Source: Sarcocystis neurona (taxonomy: Eukaryota; Apicomplexa; Conoidasida; Eucoccidiorida; Sarcocystidae). From it: 64,000 nucleotides of DNA. Positions 25,722 to 37,200 of this stretch are shown here, one piece after another; position 1 is the first letter of the stretch; every line of letters begins with the position of its first letter. The notes under the pieces were generated by a model. The model searched no databases. It was given only the letters and a program-made list of their open reading frames with translations, and was not told the origin of the DNA. The stretch covers positions 1,302,001 through 1,366,000 of the forward strand of contig KL647312.1 in assembly GCA_000727475.1 (NCBI GenBank), written 5' to 3'. Made by a program: the position numbers and the translations under genes.

Positions 25722-26701
25722 TGTGAGAGCAGTCGCAGCAGCACCGGGAACTTGTAAGGCAGCAGAGACAACGCCACGAGCTGCGAACAAAACGGCAGTT
25801 GCGACTACCGGGACGGCTGCTGCAGCTGCAAATCGTCCACAATGATCAAACTGGCAAGAGGAGAAGCTGCACTCAGCCGCCCATACGACCTCGCAGTCGC
25901 AACGACGGTGGAGCACGCGAAGCCGAAGTACATCAGAAGCTGCAGAAGCGTGTATTGAACGCAAGGAAGATTAGTGCCTTCGCGCTACGTATAGTCGAGA
26001 TGTAGGGCGTAATGTAATGTGGAAAAGTAAGAAAATCAAGAGCAAGCCACGTCAAGTAACATATACATTCGGGAAACAAGACACGCACGGACAACAAAAA
26101 TCTCAAGGAAGTTCGTCTCCGAGAGGTGGAATCGACGGTAGCGCAAGATCGGGAGTAGCCTGGCCTGCACAACGCGGGGGGGGTCTGCAAATGATGAAGG
26201 CGGACCGAAGCTTTCACGAAATGTGACTTTGACTGCTTCGCAGGTCACAAGAAGATACAACACAGTTCTCGACGTGATGCTTCAGAAAACGGTGTACGCT
26301 GTTGCTGTTGTCTGTAGAACAGAGTTGCCAAACACACGGATAGAATCTAAAACGCCGCTGTGGGCAGAAGCACTTTACAGGTGGAAGCGAGTCTCTTCGA
26401 AAATTATACGGTTCAGGGCCCTCCGTGGATGAGGGGAAACATGCCAAATTAGTCCGCGTTGAGGTCCCCACAGCAGCCCATCCATATATACATACATATA
26501 TGGACGTAAATATCTATATATACTCCTAAAGAGAAAGTCACAGTATGGCGACCGGAGAAATGAGCGGCTTTGAGAATTTATTACTGCGACGTGGGGAGGG
26601 GGCCGTTGTGTCTGGACAAGTTTTGCAGTACAGGACGGCAGAGAAACAACTGTTTCCGCGTGAGCACCGACGACGCCCGCCGGCGGCACTACCCGCGGAC
26701 A
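25722..26701. other. CTP synthase 5' flank
   Basis: The first 240 bases upstream of the chosen start remain open in the CTP synthase frame and could be extra coding sequence or 5' UTR. Beyond about 25964 only short ORFs without motifs are seen, plus a TACATATATGG cluster near 26485-26525. Confidence 0.5.
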
Positions 26702-27122
26702 TTACTTGAAGAAAACTTTCCGTCCTGTAACAAAACGGGTGAAGCCGACCAGTTGAGTGTGTTTGCGGACTAGAGTGAATATTTTCACGTTGCAACAGCT
26801 CGTCCGCTGAGGGTGGAAGGCGAGAAGTAGCACGCATGTGTCGTACGCGCCCACGGCACCGGGGCTCAGTACCTGCTGACACGGAGACCGGGGCAGTAGA
26901 GTCTCAAGGTTCAACAGCATTGTTACTTAAAAACGCACTTACGAGCAACTCAGTGACAGGACCGTGCTGGGGTGGGTAGAAGGCTCTAACGTTAGCCACG
27001 AAATAAGGAAGGCTCGGCGACGAGCTCACAAACCCCCTCCGGACTTGAGCATCAATCAAGGTTTTCCGGGATGCTCGATTGCTGATACCCGCGACCTTTA
27101 ATCTGAAACAAGTTAGCCCCAT
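26702..27122 (-). CDS. Candidate small two-exon gene, unknown protein
   Basis: ATG at 27122 opens 60 codons that end at a good donor (CTC|GTAAGT, exon end 26943). An acceptor at 26873-26875 joins in phase 0 to 56 more codons and a stop at 26702. The predicted 116-aa product begins MGLTCFRLKVAG, with a basic N-terminal third (NRASRKTLIDAQVRRG), then SLPYFVANVRAFYPPQHGP and a hydrophobic patch, TCVLLLAF. The leader is weakly like a mitochondrial presequence; that is a guess. The 70-nt intron is much shorter than others here, which counts against the model. It sits between the 5' end of CTP synthase and the 3' end of YKT6 on the same strand. Confidence 0.28.
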
Positions 27123-28407
27123 GCCGCCACACGAACAACGGCCGTAGCAAAACCAATACCCGCCGCTGCGGTGCTTGTGGTTCCATGATTACAATAGCGA
27201 CCGCACCAGCAGCTGCCCTGGGTGCTGTCGCCCAGAAGTAGCGCAGCTGCAGTCGCCGCAGCGGCAACACGTAATATGAGGCACGTCACATACACTACAA
27301 AGATAGCAAGGCGTTACTTGTGAGGACCCACGATCGTGAGAATGCACCACTCGAAGGAACTTGATGTAGAAAACGCTTATCATTAGTGTGTGGTATTAAG
27401 GGGCGTTATGCGTATTACTTAGCTTGGAAGGCAAATAGGTTACGCTTGTTACGGAACAGGTTGGACTTGACATCAAAACGACCTGCTACTCATTAATTAG
27501 AGCACACCTCCCGTGGTGTGCCCACTAGTAGAGCGTTCGATGAATCCCGATCCACCTCGCAGTGCGATACTGAATCACCAACTTGTACCCGTTTGTATGT
27601 ACGGCAACTACTCTGACCTTATTGTCACCATCTGATTCTCTTGGAGAATGAAGCTTACGAAATGACACAGATGCATCCACGCGTGCCTGAGACATAAAAT
27701 ATGTATCCTGTGCATGCACGTGAAAGTGCCAGAGGGACTGGCCGCTACGCATAGTGAATTGCTATCTGTGTGGCGACAAATATCGGCCAAACGTGGCACG
27801 GAGCGTCCGCGAGTCAACAGTAGGTCACGCTTGCCTTTGCAGCGACACAACGACGGTGCACACTTAATTAGACACCGAAGGTGACCGTCGTTCCAATGTA
27901 GTTAGGCGAAGCCGCTTTCCATTAAGGTGAAAGAAAGGGAGACACAGTAAGCCGTGGAGGGTCGACCTAGAGCGCCAGCTTGCCGATACACCTGGTGAAA
28001 GTTGCTTACCGTAATAGCGATGCTCCGAACGGCTTGCAGAGATGACTACGCAAGATTTTAGAAGGAAAGTAGCAGGAAAGTACAGCTTCCAGTAGCCAGT
28101 GTTCAAACCACTCAGCATACGCAAACTAACCAGCGTTACGGAGAAAAGTAGTGCCTCTCTTCACCATGCGGCGCCGACTTGCATTAAGACCTGATTTCTG
28201 TGTACTGTGCTACCGTGTGGCTCTGTCGAAATGGATGATTACTGACGGCGCATGTAAGAAGCTGTTTTGAACGACATAGAAGTCACTCTGCGACTGAGTA
28301 ATCGTGGGCATGCTGTCCACAACACTTCGGCATAAGGAAGCACATGCACATATACCAAATGACCGATGCAGACACATCTCCTTAAGTGGCGCCCGCGTGC
28401 GCGCATC

Positions 28408-28424
28408 TGTGTGTGTGTGTGTGT
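28408..28424. repeat. (GT)n microsatellite
   Basis: A perfect GT run followed by an imperfect TCTGTGTCTGTG extension. It lies in the spacer downstream of YKT6. Confidence 0.85.
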
Positions 28425-28907
28425 CTGTGTCTGTGTTTGTGTGAAAGGTTGTGCCACAGTCACACAGACGAATGTGAAGATGACCAAGCTCTGTGCGAAT
28501 TGTACTTACACGTGATCCTCCTAGTCCGCGCATATTGCAACATTTCAGATCTGTAGATAAACGCGGGCAATACATTCGTACACAAACATGTGTCAGAATC
28601 TCTGGTGCACAAATGTGTGAGCGTACTCCTTGCGCAAAGGCGTGTGGCTGCATAGACGTGTGAGAGCTGCTGCGAAGAGTCCGTGTCGGAGGGTATCCGG
28701 AGAATTTGAGTACCTGGAAACCAGTTAGGAAGATGTATACGAAACTAGACATTCGTGTACACGTATACACATGCATATATACACATACGCATACGTACGA
28801 AGATACACGTACTTGTACAGGTAGACATATAAGACACACATGTAAATATATGAATCTATACGTATACGTACGGACACGGGGGTACACATTACCTACACAT
28901 GTATCCA

Positions 28908-28944
28908 TCCAGACATATGACACACATATGTCTGGACATATGTG
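28908..28944. repeat. Overlapping inverted repeats downstream of YKT6
   Basis: Arms 28908-28919 and 28925-28936 form a perfect 12-bp stem (TCCAGACATATG) with a 5-nt loop. A second 10-bp dyad (CACATATGTC) pairs 28923-28932 with 28935-28944. The two are mutually exclusive structures. They lie 213-249 bp past the YKT6 stop on the minus strand, within AC/TACGTA-rich DNA, so a repeat origin is likely. Confidence 0.75.
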
Positions 28945-29156
28945 TGTACGCATACACACATCCACATAATACACGTATGTACAAATATTTGTGCATGTAC
29001 ACAATTTTGTATATGACTGTATCTGGGAGCCGGAATCTGGGGCGCCCTTTGGTCGTGCATTTGAAGAGGCGAGACTTCACTGCTTTCACGAAAGAAAAAG
29101 GAAACCAAGATGTTCCTCAACTAAGAAGAAGGCCGGTATGCAACGGCGAAAATATG

Positions 29157-31229
29157 CTACTGCACGTTGCAGCAAGCATAGTGACTTCGAGCCTTCTTCG
29201 CACTCTTGAAGAGCTGTTTCGATGACACTGCAAAAGCAAAGATCGACGCATCAAGACACACTTACCAGCGTGTCTTCTACAAGAGTAGACAGCTATACAC
29301 ATACGTCTGAGCACGTAGTTATTCGGCCCGTGTAGACACAGTCACCCAAGGCTTAATGGGGAAACAAAAAAATGCAGACAACTCCTTAACCCTACATGTA
29401 GCCGACATCCACAGACGCACGAACACGTACGCGTTCAACCGCCAACTCCCGCACGTACAGAGGCACGTTTGCAGACACACACGTGCCTATCTGACCCTGA
29501 ATGTACATATATATATATGTACATATACGTGTGCATATATGTGTACTCATGTGTGTACACGTGCACAACCACAGGTACTCGCAAAAATACTCCTACGTCC
29601 TCATCTCCCTTTCCCTATACCCGGAGAGGTCCCGGAGGAGGATTATGGTAGTTGTCACTTTATGAGTTGCAGGGCGGTGGACATCGAGGGACTATCAGCC
29701 AGAAAAAATGAAGACCTACAACACCCTGCTTTACAGAGAAAAACCTGCTTCCTCTTGTTCTGCGTAGTTCTCTGTATACTGGTGGAGGCTCGCGACGGGC
29801 AGAGTGTCTGTACAGGGCTGCTGCAAGTGGTTCTCTCACTACGTCCCCCCCAAGCATCATTCCTGCCTGTTTGTGGTTGCCTCTTGGAAGTATCTGCTGT
29901 GCGGTGAAACGTGCAAACGAACTACCCTACCAACCGTGCTGCTAGTGGCTTCAGGACTCATAGGAAGCTAGCACAGCAACAACAACACAGACAAAAAAGG
30001 CATGCGTATCTCTATGGAAGCACGAACATCCCCCAGGGTGCACGACGCTCTACAAGAGTGTGAAGAGTTCTGCAGGCGTCCACATGCAGGGCGCACGTAT
30101 CTGTAGACACGTACCAATGCAGCACGTATGACATCAGTCGGGGCCGAGCGTCTGTACACTTGGGGATTGTACAATCTGTCGTGAACGAACGCTCGAATGC
30201 GTGCAGCGGTTGCAGAGGCTTCTTTTTGACAATTGCACGCCTTAGCAAAACAGTGTTCGCCCCAGTCCGCAGGGCCGCTCACGTGACTGAAAAAGAGCTC
30301 TTCACTTTTCCAGCGCTCGAGAATAAGTGTGATCCTCTTTATCCACCACGCACGCTTAAGCCCGCACAAATCTGTGCGTGGTGCGGATCTACTTTGGACA
30401 ACTCTGTCTGCAGTTGCGTGTGCGTCGTCGACCAGTACTTAAAACTGCAGCTGCGTCTGCTTCGTCTACCACTACTTAAAACAAACGGGTGATGCCCATA
30501 GTTTGCAGCCTGTGAGACGCAGGGGCAGCGCGCGAACAGCGCCATATCCGAAAAGTGAAGAAGACGCAGCAGCAATTTACAGTAACAACAACGTGGGGTC
30601 CCTGCTACTTCGCTCGGATGCGCAGAACGTGACGGTTTATCACTCGAATACATACGGGTGCACGCTGTTACAGAGATTGCTGGACGCAGATCTACACCAG
30701 CTCCATTCGAAGGGGGAGACCCGTGTATACACAACATTCACACTCATACGCATTTGTATACACCCATAAGCACGACCTTGCGCTAATACGTATATGTACA
30801 GGTAGAAGGTGTATTTCTATGCGAATACACACGCATGTCTTCCAAAATTTTATAGCTGCAGGTACGCACGAGTTCTGTGCGCTTGTACGGACTAGCTCCA
30901 ACACTACGAAACGGCGGCATGCCTGTGACAGTACACGGGTGCGTACGAGTGTCTTGCAGTTTCCACTACCATTACCTGAGAGACGTACGCATACAGAACT
31001 CCTCTTTCTCCCACGCTTAGTCGCCAACTTACGCGAGAGATCCTCGGACTTCTGCACCAGTTCATTCAGATCCTCTCCGTTACGCAGTAGGGCGTTGATG
31101 GTGCGCCGCACCTCTACCTGCGTGCACGCCACAGGCGCATGCCGCAGCAATTGAAATGAGTCACGCGAATGGGTGCTGCGGGGTGCCTCATGCCCTGCTG
31201 CACCATCTAAAGTACGTGACGCACACGTG

Positions 31230-31263
<34 letters not shown>

Positions 31264-34200
31264 CATACACAGAGTTGTATAGGGTGTGCAAGAAAAAGGA
31301 CCACATACAGAGGTGTGTATACATTCTCTGAACAGGCTCGTCGCCGAACGCGGGCGCAGGGCACGTCCACGAGCGGGAAATATACAATGCCTCACACGAC
31401 TGTGCGGCACGCTTACACGTACATATACACTTATATATATACATATAGATAGACGGATAGATAAACACACACACTTATATGTGTTTGTGTGCCCAGAAAC
31501 ACGCAGAATCTATTCGTGCACATATTTATCCATACGTGTGTACGTGCTTTCGTGTATCTGCACAGCCGCCTCCATGACGCGCAGAGATATATCAAAGACG
31601 AGTATCGGCTGCGACTACGGAGGGCTAGTTAGGCACTCTTCTCCGGAGAGAATCACGCCCCTTCACACACAGACGCACACTAAAGAATGTAGTGAGTTCA
31701 CATCAACAGGGAGAATTTATACACCCCTCTGTTCAGGTGTCTACCAGTGCACTTTGTATGCAGAGGCACGCAGACGACCGTGCTCATCTCGACGCCTGTG
31801 GAAGAACGAGTATAACAGGCTTCGCCGTGTACGTCCGCATCTTTCCCTTTATGTAGGCTTGCAGGCACGTGCGTAGGTAGGTGCATGTGGATGCAAGCAG
31901 GTACGTCAATATGCAGAGAGGGATACACATAAGTGTACGCATGTACACATATACGTATATGTACATACGTGCGTAGACAATGATCTGGCACGGATAGTTC
32001 ATGTACTATTGCAAGGAAAGAGACTGTGGACGAAAGCGATAAGCGCCGACGCACCTGTGCGTTTTCTGCTTTCTCCAATGCGACGGTAGTCTGATCTATC
32101 GCGCGTGGGTCCTGCAGCAGAGAGACAGTCGCGCACGCAGAAGCAGCAGGCCTCTAGCTCGAGCACGCGGCATGCTTCTTCTGCCATTCTTCTGTACTCG
32201 TGACTAACTCTACCAGCCGGCGGACGCCAGCCTGCAGCACCTGTCCCGCCCAGCATATCAGGGGACGGCTGCTTGATGCAGAAAACATCCGCAGGATGAG
32301 CAGCAGCAGCAGCGGGCGGAACAGCAAGCGCCGACGTGGCAGCACGTCAGCTTCTCTTTGTCGGAGGAGCCGCAGCAACACCTCGCGGGAACTGCATACG
32401 TTTAACGTTGAACCGACTTTTCGTCCGCTGTCAAAGCAGCAACAGCAGTGCGGCGAACCATCTGGTGCTGTCCCCCTTGGGAAAATTGTCTCCGTGACAA
32501 ACACCGGAGATGTCGAGATAATAACCCAGTCACAGTCAGATAGTAGTGTGGGAGTTTGCTGTGTAAAGCAGCACCAGCAGGGCCTCCTACGGAGGCAGCA
32601 GACTAGGGACGACACGACGCGAGTGTGGAAGGTCGTTGGCCGCGTTGTAAACCGCGAGCAGCAGCAGCAGCAGCGACAGAACCGCAGCCACTAGACATAA
32701 GAAAGGATTGTGTAGCTGCTGTGGCATTGGTACGTGTTAACATGCACGCGTGAAAAAAGGTGGGGGCAACAGCAGTGACAGCTGCTCAGCACGAAGGTCG
32801 GGATCCGGCACAGACGAGCTAAACGGCTGCTACGCCAGCATCTGGTAAGCGTGTCAAGCGCCCGTCAACCGTAAACGCAGAAGCAGCGACCCGCCGAGCA
32901 GCTGATGCGGAGCATACGTGTGCGATTTTCTACAGCAGCACGAGCCCCATCATTGAGGACCCGTGCGGAGGGTCAAGCGGGAGAGTAGTTCGGTCTACGG
33001 CGAAGTGCTCAAAAACGGCAGCAGCAGCAGCAATGCAGAGTCGCCTGTACCGCGCACCAGATGGAGGCAAACGTTGTCTGACACACATGGTCGAACACCG
33101 CGACAGCAACAGCAGCGCTCCCAGCATTACCACGTGGTGGGGCCAGCACCACCACGCGCGCCCACCGCCACCAGGCGCACATACAGAAGAAAATCACTTT
33201 CACGTATACACGTATATATGTACCTGAACACGTATAGGGAAAATGCACATAGAGATGTATATGTACACGGATATATCTGTACATACATATGTATCTAATC
33301 TTGTGCACACGTATAAAGAGAGGGAGAAAGGGGATAATGGTTACGTAATATGTATAAATACATTCACGTGTATGAAGAGATTTACCAACACTGTTCAAGC
33401 AGTTATCTGCAGAGATCACCACATCCGTAAACACACGCGCTGCCACCGTGAATTCTTCAGTAGATATACACGTCCGCAGACGTCTGCATTCACATACACA
33501 TATACAGAGAGAGAGAGAAACACAGAAAGAGACAGAGAGGAAGAAACACATATACATGTATATGTATTTATGTATACATACGTTTGAGTTAACGTGACAG
33601 GATATACCGTGGGTGTGCGTACAGATGTACACAGAGAGGCACACAGCAGCGAGCATGAAAGGAGCAGCAGGCGTACCTGGTATTTGCGCAGCAAGTCCGT
33701 AAGTGTTTGTTTAAATTTGATTTGGGAAGTGCTGCTTTCAGGAGTGATACGGGTCCACTCCGCATCGGGCACCGCGCGCCGAAATTTATCATACGCCTCC
33801 TGCAGCAGCTGGGCGCCCAGCCTGTTCCCAGAAAGAAGAAGGCGTGCAAGCATACAAGTTGCCGCTTCACGTGGTTCACACTCGTAGAATCACTTACAGC
33901 TGTTCGCACGTATACAGCAGTCATACACACATACACACCCACAAAGGGAATATATCGTTACGCGCGCACACACGCGTACAGAGGAACGCATGTACATGGT
34001 TGTATTTACAACCCCTAATCTATATCTGTATAAATGTGTACACACTTGAGGGCACGCGGCTTTCTCAAACAGAGAAGAAGGCGTGAGAAAACGATGCACT
34101 ATTAACTCCCCGCATGGACGTGTTTCAAAGGGACAACACTTTGCGTAGCTTTAAAGCTGTTTACGACAAACAGTCGCTCCCATACGCATACATACGTATA

Positions 34201-37200
34201 TATATATGTATATGTGCACATGCTCTGGGGACAGAGAGAGAGAGAGAGTGACAAGACTAAGACACGCAAACACCCGCGTAAACGTGTGGGTGTACGTGCA
34301 ACACAAACCTCACAAAATGTTTGCACAGGAATATTTGAGAACAGATACACACGCGAACTCTGTCAGCAAGGGAACGATAAACAACGGCGCGGGTTTCTTG
34401 TCACGGATAAAGGCGCCGCCACCGCTCTTATCGACGACTTCAAGACACTCCGCTCCTCCCGAAGAGACGAAGCAAGCGCAAGGTAACTCTCTCGCGCAGA
34501 TTTATCACATCTACGAGTGGGTAGATGGAGACCTATGTACCTGACCCCCTCCGTTCATTTCAGAAGCATCACGACTGTCTATCCACCCACGTGGGGCTAC
34601 GCGCACCCAAACAGCTAGTTCACAGTTGCAGACGAATAGGTACGCATACGCGTGCGTCGCAGGTGGGTATAACTCTGTGCTCCAAGCCCCCCCCCCTGCG
34701 CGCTACACCGGCGTAATAGCCACCACCTGCAGCAAACGGCAGTCGCGAGGTACACATAACCCCGGCAATGGACGAAGACAAAATCGGCTCTTCCGTGTAC
34801 GCGTACATGACACTTCAAGCGACACATTTATCTATCCACATACGTGGTCTTTATATACGTATATGTATGCGTATGCATGCACACATATACACGTAGATAC
34901 ACGGAAACTTATAGAGGTGTGAATGTTCAAATATATGTAAGTCGAGAGTCACGCACGCGCAAATGCATATCGATTTAAAGGAGGAGTTCTATACCATCCT
35001 TATATACAAAGATGTTTACAAATGCCTTCCGTGTAAAGCTGCGCTGAGACATCTAGAGATATAGAGCGCCCCTACTTGGGAGACGCATATATATATATAT
35101 ATGCATACACCTACAACCGTACAGGAGCCATGAACCCATGCAAACATGTCTATAGAGAGAAAGAGAGATACACAGAATCACACAGGACTTAAAATTTGAA
35201 CGCGCGTTCTCCGTCTATACCTACTCACTGACGAGGAGATATACACATATACGTACATATATATATGTGTACATATGTATAGAAATCCATCTATCTCTCC
35301 GTACAAATTTATATGTATACATATATGTATGTACATGCGATAAAAACTGGAGTGTCGCTAAGCATATTTGTAGGCGGAGGAGGGAGGGATAAAGGCATCT
35401 GGATGTATATGGACGATAATACGAATACGCGGAAAATACAAAGAAGGGCTGCTTCTGTGTTCATTACCGGGGAGGGTAGGCTTCATCTGCGATGGCGACG
35501 ACCGCGAGGGAGTCCAAAAAACGCCGGACAAACGCCACGCTGCCCTCGTGTGTGATAACTTCTCGTGCTGTTGGACTCACCTGCGGAGGTGCCACCGCAA
35601 CACGTAAAAGGAGGAAGACGGACCACCGCAGCGGCAACGACACTCGCACCCGGGCAACAGTAGCAGCAGGAGGAACGGCCGCAGCAGGCACAAGGCCCCG
35701 CAGAAGCAGAACCAGCAGCGGTAAAACAGTAACTCAGAGACGAGCACCACACGCACACGCTCAGCTCCAGCACGGGCAGCGGCAACAAGAGCAGCACTGC
35801 AGTGAAACTAGCAACAGCAGCCTGGTCTTACGCATAAAGCCACCACATACGTGTGCAACCAACGTATGTAGGGGGATGGCGCAGGAGCCGCAGCAGAGTT
35901 TTGACACCAGCACCAGAGGCGGCAACAGGGCCGGCAGAAACAGGATCGCGGCTACCGCCGTAAGTAGCAGCAACAGCAGCAGCAGCAACAGCAAGACCAA
36001 CAAAACGCAAGAAGCTGACGGGAATACAGCGGAACAAAGCCGACGGAATTATCTTGGAAACACGCGCACTATACAGGTCAATATATACATAGGTCAGTAG
36101 GAATATACACATAAGCATATATACAGAGAGACAGACCGAGGCAAGGTGAAAGAGGAGGAAACGTCACGAAAAAGCTGGTCAAAGAAGTATACGCAGATAT
36201 TCTCAAACGTGCATGAGGATGACTATGGGCACGCCCCGATTCTCAAATGGTCCAGCGCTACGTGTTTGCTGTACACGTCTACGCATGCCTGCGCATGCGT
36301 GCGCGTCCACTGGTTACTACCGTGTGTGCAGCTTCCACGCCTTGACCTGCCGCATGCGCCCCCAGCGCCTCACGAGCCCTGCGAGCTGTTTGAGCACCTG
36401 GACAGGTGGTGTCCGTCTAGCATCTACCCGGCACGGCTACCTCTGCAGCAACGCCACAGCTGCGTCGCTAAAAATGTACTCCCTGCAAGAGAGCCAAGGT
36501 TCCTACGACGGTAGCTTGCTTCTGCTGGTGTCACCACCCAGTAAGAACCCTGCTAGGGCTCCCCCAGACGTCGCAAGTATGATGTCTCGTCGCCGGCACA
36601 GCAATAGTTTTCGGCAGCAGCTGTAACGTAACGAGGTTGTTTCACCTAGAACAGCCCGCGACAAAAGGAGTTGCGAATTCTTACGGAAGCAAAAAAAGAC
36701 CTGAGGGGGCTTCGTCCGTCTACGCACGTGCACGAACATCTCAATTTTCTCACGTACGCATACACTTGTACTTCTACATGGACGTATCTAATGCAAGTGT
36801 GTATATTTGTGGTGTACGTACACCTCGATGTGCACATTTGCATGGGCATATCTAATGCAGGTGTCTACACAAGCGGTGTACGTACACGTCGATGTGCAGA
36901 TCTACATGGACGTACCTACTGCAGGCGTCTACACTTGTGGTGTATGTACACGTGGGCGTGTGCATACAATAATATATGTATGCGAGGTCTCCACACAGCA
37001 GTCACCGCAGTGAGAGACCCGCGCCAAGACAGCATCGCGTACTCTGGGGATGGCTATCCTTGCCAAGAACTTGCAAGCTTCTTTGACGGTGCCGCGCTGG
37101 TAGAAGGCGTAGCTGCAGCAAAAAGGACAGCAGCAGCGTCACGACTTCAGCAGTGAACGACGTTATCAACCAGCTGCAGCAGCAGCACCACCACAGGCAC

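Larger units (their letters stand above)
27123..29156. other. Spacer 3' of YKT6
   Basis: There is no convincing gene. Around 28400-29000 the DNA is GT/AC- and TACGTATA-rich and opens a 264-codon minus frame of Cys, Thr, Tyr and Val that is purely compositional. The YKT6 3' UTR should occupy the upper end. Confidence 0.5.

Noticed and set aside
28210..29004. A 264-codon minus-strand ORF rich in Cys, Thr, Tyr and Val.
   Set aside because: It is built from AC/TACGTA simple repeats; composition alone keeps it open.
35492..36100. A 202-codon plus-strand ORF rich in Thr, Ser, Gln and Arg.
   Set aside because: It overlaps a proven YKT6 exon on the other strand, and the rest is CAG-rich intron.
36441..36482. 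A 42-bp minus-strand segment reading EYIFSDAAVALLQ between good splice signals, at first taken as a YKT6 longin exon.
   Set aside because: Its phase does not fit the next exon. A better exon (37112-37043, YAFYQRGTVKEA) joins perfectly on both sides and matches the family.
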